Of a stretch of 64,000 nt of DNA, positions 33,854-43,789 are shown one piece after another. Source of the stretch: Chimonanthus salicifolius (taxonomy: Eukaryota > Streptophyta > Magnoliopsida > Laurales > Calycanthaceae). The position numbers and the translations under genes are program-made. The notes under the pieces are model-generated. The model searched no databases. It saw nothing but the letters and a program-made list of their open reading frames with translations, and was not told the origin of the DNA. Numbering within the stretch: position 1 is the stretch's first letter; each line of letters begins with the position of its first letter. The stretch covers positions 10,844,438-10,908,437 of the forward strand of contig CM023537.1 in assembly GCA_013350335.1 (NCBI GenBank), in the 5' to 3' direction.

Positions 33854-36800
33854 AAAAAAAAATCTTTTGTTTCTTCATGTTTCTAAAAACAAATTCCAGC
33901 TTTTTGAGAAATAACCTCTCTTGTAAGAGACTGTTCTATGTTCCATGTTCCTTTTCCATAGCAGAACTCTTTTGCTGCTTCCATTTGGGATTCCTTGTTC
34001 TCTGTCCCGTGCAGCTGTCTCCATGCAACTATATATCTATTAAAAAGCATTGCAAGGTCTTGATGCATATAATGTAAATAATGTTCTGACGTGCTCATTT
34101 TGTACAGATGGGGTCATTATTTTGTGGGTTATTACATTATAGATCTGATGGTGATTGCCCTCTTTGGTTGGGAGGTCTACTAGGTGTCCTTTGGATTGGA
34201 TGAGCCTAGCCACTTCATATTTGGCCATACCGGACTGTTTAACTTTCTATTTGTAGGTTGCAGTTTGGATGCTGACACAATCCACAGTTTTCCCATCAGA
34301 CACTTGCATGTTGCCTGATGCATCCTGACCCTACAGTTCGTCATTTTATTCCATGTAGATTAATTCATGATATTTGTTATCCCTTAAAAAAACCTGCTTT
34401 GACATGAAGATGTAACCTGAAGTTGACCTCTTAGGTCTCTGATTTGGTTTAGTAAAAATTAATTGAGGCCATTTTCACATTGCTTCTGCAGATTTGAGGA
34501 GCACGAGGTGCTGGGTTCAAGGTCATTCTTTACAGAGATTATTGCATCAATATCGGATATTAAATTTGGGAAAGATGGAAGATATATATTAAGTCGTGAT
34601 TACATGACATTGAAGGTTTGTCATTCTTGAGTTCTTGCTGAAGTTAAAAACATGTTTTTTTAAGGTGAGCCTGAAAATGCTATTGATATAAGCTGTGGAT
34701 GCTTCAATCCCATGTGGATACTAAGCAATTAAAGTACTGCTGTTGAGGTTGATCAAATCTGTTCTGCTTCAATTTGTCAGTTGTCACATTGTGAAGAGTG
34801 TTGTTTTGAGTTTATTTATTAAGATTTCATTTCTAAATCCTGAGAAAAGAGGGTGCAAACTGACAATATGCTTCATCAACTGTACATCTTTTCATTTCAA
34901 GTTAAGATGTGGAAATGATATGGGATGTAAAGCATGGAGAAACTTACACTGTCAAACATGTTCCAATTTTAGATGTTCCCCAGAGGGTTGGCGACACTGA
35001 TGGATGTTTTTTTATCAGGACACAGAGCATCCAAGTTGCTAGCAATTTGAGATACACTCAGAAACACCCTAATGTTAAATCTGCCTAACTATTCTCCTAG
35101 CCTGAGACTGCATGCAGTTGTTGATGATTTGGATGTTCACATCATTTTCATTCACTGTACTCCATGAATGGCTATGTAATGCTACTATACTATTATTCGT
35201 GAACTGTTATCATGGTGGAAATTTGGTTAGCATTTAGTAACCATTTATTTAAGAAAATAACATTATTTTCTCTATAATGTTATTTACCTCTTCTTTTTTT
35301 TTTTCATCTTTTGTTTGTTTTTTCCATCGTTCAAAAAATAATAATAAATATATTTTTCTGTAAAATAATATTCAAATTTTATTTAGTTTCGTGAATTAAC
35401 TCTTTGATTTTCTGTCATTGCAGCTATGGGATTTAAACATGGAATCTCGCCCTGTTGCAACATTCCAAGTGCATGAATATCTACGACCTAAGGTGTTAAT
35501 TCTGCTTGCTGCTCTTTTTTTTTTTAATAAGGGTCTGGTAATAATGGTGATGATGGATTTGGCATGAGCCCAAGTCAAGGTGGTTTGAATATTCTGACTG
35601 GATGGAATTTTTTTCCTTCCCAGATGGAGGATAAGGCTTTAGCAATAATGGTGATGGATGGTTGCCCTTACCACTGTGTAGTTGGTTGATGTGTGTAATC
35701 TTATGTTTCTTTGACATTACATTTCAATAAAAAAAACCTGCCCTTTCACTCAAAATCAACATAAGCCTTCAAATAAGTAAAAGGGGTTGGGGGGTTCAGG
35801 AAATAGGTACCCCTTCCCCTCTCTTAATGTGGTTTTCACTGTATATCCCAAAACACAAAATGGAAACTGTTAACCTTCCTCTTAACCATTATTCTTATTT
35901 CAGTACATCCAAATTATCCTTCTGCTTTTGGCCTGTAATATTTTATTCTAACTGATCTTTTCCCTATGTTTATGGTGGTCCTTTGCAGCTCTGTGATCTA
36001 TATGACAATGATTCAATTTTTGACAAATTCGAATGCTGTTTGAGTGGTGATGGTCTCCGTGTTGCCACTGGTTCTTACAGGTTTTATTCCTCTCCACGTC
36101 ATTTTTGTAAAAGATTATAATAGATCCTGTTCATGTCACATTATTAGCAGGTGGCAATTGGCTGGCCTCAGGATGTTTAGTATCAGTTATCCTCAGTCCA
36201 GTCTTTTTGGGCCTGAGAGTCAGATGATCTTTTTCCTACCTGGAACTCAAAAATAAACGATCATGCATGGCCTGTTTATCTGGCATGTCTCAATTAGTCC
36301 CAGGTTAAACCATTGGCCAAAAGCAGGCTATTGTCTGGCCTATTTTTTGGCTGGGCCATGACTTGGTGGATAGCCTGGCTTTATTGTCACCTTAGTCATA
36401 TGATGCCTTTTGCCCACTGGGGATTGGTTTCCATGCAGCAATTTGTTTCGAGTATTCGGTTGTGCTCCTGGTAGCAATGAGGCTACAACACTGGAAGCGA
36501 GTAAAAACCCCACAAGGTATACTTGTGTGTTAAGTATTGGTTTGAGACTGCAATGTCAGTTCCCTGGTTCTAATTGTTGACATTTTTTTAATTTCTCATT
36601 TTCATGTGAATCATTTATTTAGGCGACAAGCTCCAATGCCTTCTAAGCCTTCAAGAACACTAACCAGTCTAGCTCGTGCTCGTAGACGAGGTTAGTATCA
36701 CAAGTGATCTAATTTACTCTCATGCAGTATAACAATGCTTTCAGAACTTGCCATTATCTCAGATTAAGTTTAGTTGTGAAGGTGGTGGTTTACTACTGAT

Positions 36801-37945
36801 AAAGTTATATTCTTGGGTGCAATTACTGAACCAATTAGAGGGTCTGATTTGGAAGTAACGAGTAGGATGGTGCAAGGTGGGCTAAACATAGGCAAGCTAT
36901 TCTAGTCGTTTAGCATAAGAGAATGCTATGTTGATTAGAAGAGCAATTGTATAAGAGAACAATTGGATTGACAATGTTGTATGGAGCTAAATGCTGGTTC
37001 ATTAGATAAATAATGGTAATAAAGATTAAAGACCTTTAAAAAAAAAAAAAAAGGGTAATAGAGATCCATATGTTACTGCTAAAAAAAACGTGTGGAATAA
37101 CATGGACATATAGAATTAGAACTGATTGCATTAGAGGAACCTTAAAAGGGATGAACAGATGAGGGGATGCTGTTTATGATGGTTTGGGGCACATACGTAG
37201 GTGACTAGAAACAACCCCAATATAGAGAATTGAAAGGTTGCGCGTCGAAGGTACTAGTTAAAGAGATAGATTGTAGAGTAATGGTATACATGATTTTTGA
37301 TAGGGCAGTGTGGCAACGTAGATGATTGAGAAAGTAGTTGAAGATGATGCTCATGATTATGATGAGTTAATTGTACAAAAAAGTCAAGTACTTTAATAAT
37401 TGCTACCAGATTCAATGTTATTGAGTAAGTTTATCTATTGCAAATAGAGTGGACGAGACATTTGCCCTTTCAGTGTTCCTGTGCCAAAAGCTTTTTGTCC
37501 AGTAATTGAACGGCTTATGTTTGTCCTTCCCAGCATTTTTTGTAGCTTCATCCATAAAAGGGGATGCACATGTGGTGGGGGTGGTGTGGAAATCTACTGA
37601 GATTAGCATGCCAGCTCACATGAACTTGTTGCTATTGATTTCAGCCAAGCATCATTCATTTATCCTAGAAATTTCTGATAGCATAAATTTTCTTTTCATT
37701 ATGAGCTCTGCAGTCATAGTTTTCCAATTCCCATTGTACAAAAAGTTGCAAAAAGTGTAGACATTGCTGCAGGAACTGAAAACCCAAGTCCAGATGCAAA
37801 TGGGGGAGCATTTGATTTCTCAACAAAGCTGCTCCACCTTGCATGGCATCCTTCTTCCAATGTTCTTGCCTGTGCTGCTGCAAACAGTCTTTACATGTAT
37901 TATGCAGACGATGAAACCCATAATAACACTGCTCAAATTCAGTAG
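18115..37945 (+). CDS. PP2AB: Protein phosphatase 2A regulatory subunit B (B55/PR55, WD40)
   Basis: Fourteen exons join in frame to 501 codons plus a TAG stop: 18115-18217, 22776-22879, 23017-23112, 23521-23640, 23980-24123, 24382-24473, 25496-25614, 28649-28772, 34492-34615, 35424-35492, 35989-36080, 36439-36516, 36623-36690 and 37773-37945. All introns are GT-AG. The protein is a seven-bladed WD40 propeller that joins the PP2A scaffold A and catalytic C subunits and selects substrates, in cytosol and nucleus. Both PR55 signatures are present: [15 protein letters not shown] at residues 101-115 and [11 protein letters not shown] at 211-221. Residues 13-34 ([14 protein letters not shown]) are the usual N-terminal strand, which supports ATG 18115. 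Length fits the plant family (about 500). Odd points are 12 residues after the usual Y-M-Y-Y-A end and a duplicated acceptor before exon 5. Confidence 0.95.
21965..22264. repeat. Three-copy degenerate tandem repeat (about 110-120 bp unit)
   Basis: Copies begin at 21965, 22087 and 22195 with CATCTRC-TCCAAGC-like sequence. Each contains a CAGGCCAA/TAGGCCAA block, then TTTCAGC-TTTGGAT and ATTTCAC. The first two are about 122 and 108 bp, and the third is shortened. The repeats differ by indels in T/C-rich parts, so the duplications are old. Confidence 0.75.
22329..22350. repeat. (GT)n microsatellite
   Basis: About 11 GT units in PP2A B intron 1. Confidence 0.9.
23794..24003. repeat. 105-bp tandem duplication carrying a splice acceptor
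   Basis: Copy 1 (23794-23898) and copy 2 (23899-24003) differ at about two positions. Each holds the end of intron 4, the acceptor TTTTTAATAG, and the first 24 bases of exon 5. Only copy 2 continues into the conserved exon. Copy 1 reads the same eight codons and then reaches a TAA two codons later, at 23905-23907. Confidence 0.95.
24474..25495. other. PP2A B intron 6 contents, including LINE 3' end
   Basis: A plus-strand T-rich tail with CTTTGGTGCTTTTTCTTAAT and ACCATTTC followed by 17 A residues (about 25140-25223) resembles the 3' end of a plant L1-like LINE. The 5' limit of the insertion was not located and no coding domain was recognised. Confidence 0.4.
27303..27323. repeat. (CA)n microsatellite
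   Basis: About 10 CA units next to a C-rich and A-rich low-complexity stretch in intron 7. Confidence 0.9.
27978..28328 (-). mobile_element. TRIM (terminal-repeat retrotransposon in miniature)
   Basis: Two direct repeats, about 27978-28095 and 28240-28328, share CAGCACACATC-GATGTGGGACTC followed by AACACACGCCCG. Between them, on the minus strand, an 18-base primer-binding site (TGGTATCAGAGCCAACCC, 28222-28239) directly abuts the right-hand repeat, which is therefore the 5' LTR. The left LTR carries an insertion of about 27 bases relative to the right. A TATAAG motif sits in the right LTR. The internal region is only about 140 bp with no coding capacity, which defines a TRIM. It lies antisense in PP2A B intron 7. 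A target duplication was not identified with confidence. Confidence 0.7.
29513..29538. repeat. (CT)n microsatellite
   Basis: About 13 CT units in intron 8. Confidence 0.9.
29940..30280 (-). mobile_element. LINE reverse transcriptase C-terminal remnant
   Basis: The minus strand reads [20 protein letters not shown], then Y-G-H-V-N-R-R. This is the conserved end of a plant LINE reverse transcriptase block (V-A-P-I-x-x-K-M-R-E-x-R-L-R-W-F-G-H-V). In-frame stops interrupt it. A related copy lies at about 31390-31790. Confidence 0.6.
31390..31790 (-). mobile_element. Second LINE reverse transcriptase remnant
   Basis: The minus strand has M-L-S-W-M-N-G followed, after frame breaks, by I-K-D-K-I-R and F-R-H-V, a degraded form of the block seen at 29940-30280. 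Both share the plus-strand phrase CTACTTCTCCATTTGA (near 29996 and 31434). The open frame at 31768-32037 on the plus strand is a shadow and not a gene. Confidence 0.5.
32150..33115 (-). pseudogene. Endogenous pararetrovirus (Caulimoviridae-like) RT-RNase H remnant
   Basis: Read from 33115 down to 32150, the minus strand shows a V-I-P-F-G-L block, then [11 protein letters not shown] (the reverse transcriptase YxDD active-site box), F-L-G-L, an E-T-D-T-S-D box that opens RNase H, a Y-H-S-N-E-K-E block, and a final W-Q-Q-W-F-S with V-K-H-I-S-G-E. The order and the RNase H wording fit Caulimoviridae better than Ty3 elements. It is broken by at least two frameshifts and several stops, with no coat, movement or protease region recognised nearby, so it is inactive. 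Open frames at 33883-34228 on the same strand might be a further upstream piece but have no recognised motif. Confidence 0.7.
33773..33849. repeat. (CT)n(AT)n compound microsatellite
   Basis: About 18 CT units run directly into about 20 AT units in intron 8. Such compound tracts are prone to length change. Confidence 0.95.
36691..37772. other. PP2A B intron 13 contents
   Basis: This intron is about 1.1 kb and is mostly a LINE remnant (36850-37260). The rest, up to the acceptor at 37771-37772, shows no feature. Confidence 0.5.
36850..37260 (+). mobile_element. LINE reverse transcriptase remnant (sense to the gene)
   Basis: The plus strand near 36955-37010 reads [10 protein letters not shown], matching the conserved M-L-Y-G-x-E-C-W motif of plant LINE reverse transcriptases. 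It is followed by C-G-I-T-W, a broken I-R-G-T-L-K block and G-H-I-R-R. A run of A residues and frame breaks show decay. It represents the same region of the protein as the antisense copies in intron 8. Confidence 0.55.
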
Positions 37946-39600
37946 AATGGTTGAATTGGCCATTGGCACCTAACCACAGGCAGCTGGTGTCAATGGGTTG
38001 CCAAGTCAGTAGATGCAGCCTGTGCCGATTCCCTGCACGTGTATTTTGTTCCTGGACCTGTTCAATTCTTTTTTGTAGAAAAAGGTGCAATTCTTTTCTT
38101 GTTCTTTCTGTTTTATGGGAAGGGAGGATCATTTGTTGCAGATATGTAATTTAAATGTTAGGAGGTAAATTTGTACCCACATGGTCTCTTCATGGTTAAA
38201 TGGATGGAGGAGCATGTTGTGGTAATGGAACAATTTTTTGCTTCACAAGCTTCCTGTTGCAAGTAACATTACTTTTAGTGTCTCAGTATCACTAACATTG
38301 TTTTAGATTTGGACTAGATGTCACCATGCATCATTCTATAGATTCAACCTAATAGAATCTCTCGGTTGTTTTAATCTAATTGTGGACTTCTAGCATTGCT
38401 TATCAGAGTGATAATTTGGTTATTCCACTGATTGGGGAGTGTTTACTCTAAGGGTCAAAAGCTTGGTGACAGTTGATGAATCATAAGCGATCATGGGATG
38501 TTATTATGGTATGATCAAGGAGGTTTGGCTTGACTTGATGTGGGCTTCATTGTGAGGATCTTCTTGACAACGCCACCGTCTGTAACGGAGTTGCCTGCGT
38601 TAAATCAGTTCTCATCTAGCTATAATGTGTGCAGACAAGTTTTTGGCAATGGAATGACTTTCCCGAGCCTGCTTGAGACCCAGAAAATGCATGTGAATGT
38701 CTGCAATCCGTAGGGCACCGCATGTGTTGGGATCGCGATCCAGTTTTTAAAGGTTTGTCATTGATAATTTTATTGGTTTATGATGCAGTGCGGGCTCGCT
38801 GTCGGTGCTTGGAAAGTCTTTGTTTTCTTGCTTCATCAGGAAACAATTAGGTGCTTAAATAATTGTTATTTGTACCTTGACATGTCCCAAGTTAAGCGCA
38901 AAAATTGGATAATTCCTAATAATTGATTTGGGATGAATCTAATACTCAATGCTTGTGGGTGGTTTTTGATATCAATTGGATTCAAGGTCATGACTGAACC
39001 ATTAGCTACTTTTCGTTTCAACATCCATTTTGTGATCATGGATCCGATATTTAACAAGGTTAGGTGGATGCCCTATGTCCAAAAAAATAAATTCCTTTCA
39101 CTGCTCATGGAACATTTTAAATCGTCGCGATGTGGATCCTGCTACTGATCGGATATTTTGACACAAGGCCATTAGCTTTGAAAACTCAAAGAAATAAATA
39201 TGTTGTGAATCAGAAGCCCATGGGAACCTAAGCCTAGAACATCTACTGTAAAACCAGTTGACAGCAGGGAACTGGGTGCTTTGGTGCCACATAATATTAG
39301 TTGCGAATTGACTGGATGAGCCCAATGACCATTTGTTTGTCCAAGTTCGGGTTGGGAAAAATAACCACAGGTTGGACTACCTCTTTTAGAATATAAATGA
39401 ACGGCTTATAATTCTGAATCCAACGAATAGCACAAATGGGCTGAGCTTTTATCCAATGCCCGACAGGAAATTGGAACCTGACCTAGTTATGGCCTAGTCC
39501 ATTGGGTTGCAGTCTGGGGCAGGTTAGATCACCATGGGAAAAAGTTGCAAGAATATAAAGTCTGTCACTTAGTCAAGACGGTGGGCCATGGTTCAACGAT
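37946..39600. other. PP2A B 3' flank and intergenic sequence
   Basis: The first few hundred bases after the TAG at 37943-37945 are probably 3' untranslated region. No clear AATAAA signal was identified. I see no gene or recognisable element in the rest. Confidence 0.4.
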
Positions 39601-39610
39601 CGAAGGCATT

Positions 39611-40421
39611 CAATAATTTATGCCACACCCCCCCCCACCCAGCAATATGGGGGGACTCATGCCAATGTTACCCTTAGGCTTGTAGGTACTAACCGTCCTA
39701 GTTGACTGACCGCCACAACCTCACAAAAAAGGGCCACTTTTGCCACAATAGGGAGTGGCTGAAAAGTCTCACATTACTTAGGAAGTGCAAGGCTTGTGTG
39801 CTTATAAGAGGGATATCTAGTGTGACGCGTTTTAAAACCATGAGCCCTGTGTGCCCAATAGACCCAATGTGGGTGGGTGGTGGGTGGTGGGTGGTGGGTG
39901 GGGGGGGGGGGGGGGGGGGTGGGGTGTGGTTGGGGGTAGGGGACCCATTGTTAGTAAAGTGGACAATATCATACGTGTGGGGCGTGAGGGCGGCCTATGA
40001 TCCTAACAATTGGTATCAAAGCGGGTCTGAGATTCAGGAACTTAGCGTGGTTGTTGAGGGGGGATTGTTGGGTTATGGGGCCCTACAATCCAGTGCTAGT
40101 GTGGCGGGGGAACCCCGCCAGTGTTACCCTTAGGCTCGTAGGGAATAACCGCCCTACTGGATTGACTGCCACAACCTCACAAAAAAAGGGCCCCCACTTG
40201 TGCCACAATAGAGTGGGTGAAAATGACCCACATTCCCTAAGAGGTGCAAGGCTTGGGTACTTATAAGAGGGGTCGCCTCGCTCATCTAGTCTGACGCGTT
40301 TTAAAGCCGTGAGCCCTGTGTTCCCAATAGACCCTGTGAGGGTGAGGGGACCCATTGACTTGGGTCAGCAAAGTGGACAATATTAGACGTATGGGGCGTG
40401 AGGTGGCCCACGATCCTAACA
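39611..40421 (+). mobile_element. TRIM/SMART-like element with 57-bp internal region
   Basis: LTR 1 (about 39611-40008) and LTR 2 (40066-40421) share many blocks, including ACAACCTCACAAAAAA, GTGCAAGGCTTG, TATAAGAGG, GACGCGTTTTAAA and GATCCTAACA. Between them are a primer-binding site (TGGTATCAAAGC, 40011-40022), about 30 bp of spacer and a purine tract (GAGGGGGGAT, 40056-40065). LTR 2 has proper TG...CA ends. The 5' end of LTR 1 is diverged and no target duplication could be seen. LTR 1 also carries a run of about 20 G. No coding capacity is present. Confidence 0.75.
39871..39925. repeat. GGGT/GGT repeat running into a 20-base G tract
   Basis: Repeated GGGT and GGT units (39871-39899) lead into about 20 consecutive G residues (39900-39919) and TGGGG. 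This is a strong G-quadruplex-type sequence, or a spot where base calling may have failed. LTR 2 has only GAGGGTGAGGGG at the matching place. Confidence 0.9.
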
Positions 40422-42040
40422 TGGCTTAACTATCGACGGCCCATATACAGAAAGCCTCATACACTTGAAGATCCTAGTCATCGACAATTGATCCATTTTC
40501 TTGGCTTCTCTCTTAAATATGAACCATTATTATGCCTATTTGATGCTGGAGACCATTACATCTCCCATTTGGATTGCTGTATCTTGGGCTCCAATTCCAC
40601 ACAGTATACTTTCTAGTCAAGGAGCATGCATGTTTATAGAAGAATATATCGACACTTGTTGTCGGTGTGGTTATGATGGGTGGTTTTATGGGGTTGAGTT
40701 GGACTCGAGTCTTGGTGAAATGAAAACGTACAGGGAAAAAAAAATTGTTTATAGAAGAACATCTTGATTGCATAATCAATTTAAGTTGAATATGCCCACA
40801 CATCAAAGTTAGCCATTTAAATAGGACTAAATTTGTAGAAACACAAATGGAGAAGAAATACATATGCATTATTTCTTCCTTAAAGATACATTGAAACTTC
40901 TACAGGGTTGTGTGGCTGTATTGCACCTCTATGATTACACTCACCCTCAGAAGAATCTCTAGCAGCTAGATAGATGGCAATATAGCAAACGATCCCATGG
41001 GAAACTGTGTTTTTTAAAGTAGGGACATCGAACTTATTCTTTTACCCAATTGTCATCACATAAATAGTAAAAAGATATACTGATGTCCCTTATTATAGAA
41101 AACATTTGTGTTCTTGTCGATTGCCTATCTTAAATTATTGTTTTGGACATTATATATTTGATAATAAGAGATACTCATTTACTTTTCACAATAATGACAG
41201 TGTATACAAAAACCTAGCACCCCACATTGGAGGTGAGACTAATCCTATGGACATGTGTAAAACCTTTCAATCCACACACACAGTTAAGTCTATGGGAAGT
41301 TGCCCGTTATAGTTGACCGTAAATCGAACTTAAGACTTCTGACTAAGATCTACTCAGGATTTCAAGATATTACTGCATTTGTGAGGAAAATGAATGACCA
41401 CACGCAAACTTCAATTACTAAGATCGGTAAAAAAAGAACCAAAAAAAAACTACTTCAACTGGCAAACCAGAGGGGGAATGTAATCATTGATAAAGCCTTC
41501 TTCGTTTATCATAATATGAAAAGCCACAGTAGAAATCCTCCTTAGCAACCAATGATTCAAACTACTCTAAATGGGTGTCTCATCATGTCCTCCAATAGTT
41601 TATGAAAGAGCCTAAATGTCAAAACCCTTACTATATCGTAACGGACATATGGTGTGTTACATGATAAATGGATGGCTGTCAAGCCAGCAACAGTCCTTCA
41701 CAGTCTACCTTTTTTTATACAAACCTTTTCTATATTTGGATTACGTAGCACTTGCAACACAGTCCACCCACGATTTTAGATGAAGAAGAATAGACCATCA
41801 ATACTTAAATCATGAAATTTATGACTTGAAAGGACTTGTTTTAATGCGATTATTCAATTCATACTTTTACATCAAATGTTCTAAAAATTTACAAGTTCTC
41901 CTTCTCTACAAAAACCATTTCACATTTATGTTCTAAATTTTTTACAAGCAAACTCTGATTCTGCGTGTTACATGCGGATGCATAGTTCGACATGGTGGAT
42001 CCCCTTCATTCACAAATTATCATGATTAGATCAATCTAAA
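40422..42040. other. Intergenic sequence
   Basis: No gene was recognised. A dispersed-repeat fragment (about 41030-41110, with a TATACTGATGTCCCTTATTATAG phrase in two parts) and a SINE-like stretch (41215-41350) are present. Confidence 0.4.
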
Positions 42041-42286
42041 TAGGCTGAAATTCGGGTCGGGTTAGGTTGGGTTTTAATAAATCCAATTCAATCCATGTCA
42101 AAATTTATTGAACCCAACTGACCCAATTCAAATGGCTGATCCGAATTACTCAACCAGACCCGACTCAAATACTGACCCGAGTCAACCCTTTCTCAACCCA
42201 ACTCGATCCCCAAAATATACAAATACATAATCCAAATCCACTGATTTCTCGGATCGGGTTAAAACCCAACCCATGTTTCACCCCTA
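42041..42286 (+). mobile_element. hAT-type MITE with Ac-like ends
   Basis: The element starts TAGGCTGAAA and ends TTTCACCCCTA. It is flanked by a perfect 8-bp target duplication AATCTAAA (42033-42040 and 42287-42294). An 8-bp duplication and TAGGG-TGAAA ends are hallmarks of hAT elements such as maize Ac. The 246-bp body holds many GGGTC/ACCCG motifs and no coding capacity. Confidence 0.85.
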
Positions 42287-42294
42287 AATCTAAA

Positions 42295-43785
42295 GATATA
42301 TACTATCACTGTATATCAAATGAGGGGGCTAGAAAAAGGACTATAGAGATGCCTATCGGGCATACGTTTTTGTTTAGAAGATTGAAAGTTGAGAGTAATT
42401 TTTGTGAACGAGTTCACTTTGCTTGGCATACAAGGGTAAAAAGTATGTACCTCTTCAACATTTTCTACTTTTATCCTCCTCTCTCTCTCTCTCTCTCTCG
42501 ATTTGACATGGAACTTAGTAGAGACTCCTCATTGGAATCCGAGTTTTTTCAGGATACCAAATACATATATGATTCAGTAGCAAGGGAATATCTCTGCAAG
42601 TTTCAAGGGAAGCATGCTGCAAGACCACATACAGCTCCCTAACATAAGGCTGCAATGGTAACCCTACACCTGCAAGAATCGAATCAAATTGTTGTTTTTG
42701 GCAAACCAGTTGAAAGGCTGCTTCAAAACTTCATTCACCAATTTCTCATAACATAACAAAGCAAGGAATCTCCCATGTACCAATTCCTCCACCTTTCCTA
42801 TCAACCATGAAAAAACAAACAATAGGACGGGACTTCTATTTTATCTCCATGCTTTTTTATTTTCTCCTTTAATGTTTCCAACCCTTCCTTTCCTTTCTGC
42901 TACAGAATAAAGGCAATGGCATAACACTTGCCCACAAAGGAAATCTCAGGTTAATATTGAAATTTTATCACTTCTTCGTGAATTGAATTGAACTCGTGAG
43001 ATTTTATGATCATAGAAGGAAATATGGGCAATGGCTTTCTTTCAATTCCCGAATGAAAGTAACACTTTGCAGTTTCCCATTTTCTTGCTCTTGTTCCTCA
43101 AACATCGCACAAGGTATTGTTGAGGTGCGAACGGGAGTCCACATCGATTGTGAGGGAGAAAATCTAAGAACTCATAAGGGACTGAACCACTCCACCTATC
43201 ACGCTAGTCTTTTGGGCTGGAAGCCCAGTCATAATAAGTTATACATACTGTAAAATGCAGACGTGCACACACAAGTTGAAAAAATTAAAATCTTCAAGAC
43301 TCTTTTGCATGAAAGTATTCTTAATTCTTTCTTTCAGGCATCCTTATAAACAAGATGTAAATCCGATACCTTTTCATAAGAGAACTGCTGAAACACTTTC
43401 AATACTTGTACTTTCCCATGACTTAGTTCATGGTCCATTGCGCATCCTCAGGAGCTAGAAGATGATTAATATAAATCCCAGAAAAGAATATTTGACTATC
43501 AGTTTCTTAAATAAAATTTGCCTACCAAGTACAAAAGAACAAAATCCTAAGCTTGGTTTCTGAGAAATTTTAGCATTTCATAGTTATAAAAGGCAATACA
43601 CTCGAAAACACTTCCCATTATCTATTCATTTCCACTTTCCTTACTTTTTTCTTGATACATTTTCACAAGCTAAGCATACACTAAAGCACACAGCGAACAC
43701 AAAAGAACAACACTAATGTGACCTACATCCAAATTCATACTTCCCAACCCAAATAAGAAGATCAACTAGGTTAAGATGAAAATGA
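42295..43785. other. Intergenic sequence downstream of the Dof gene
   Basis: A CT microsatellite lies at about 42480-42499. No gene was recognised. The part next to 43785 is probably the Dof 3' untranslated region. Confidence 0.4.
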
Positions 43786-43789
43786 GAAC

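Larger units (their letters stand above)
28773..34491. other. PP2A B intron 8 contents
   Basis: The largest intron of the gene (5.7 kb). It contains two minus-strand LINE remnants, a minus-strand endogenous pararetrovirus remnant, and CT and TA microsatellites. No exon was recognised between the conserved exons 8 and 9. Confidence 0.6.

Noticed and set aside
33883..34228. Minus-strand open frames as a possible viral coat region
   Set aside because: No zinc knuckle or other recognisable motif; the position upstream of the reverse transcriptase remnant alone is not enough.
39702..40133. 143-residue open frame
   Set aside because: It spans the TRIM LTR 1, the G tract and the primer-binding site; the glycine run comes from the G tract. 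It is not a gene.
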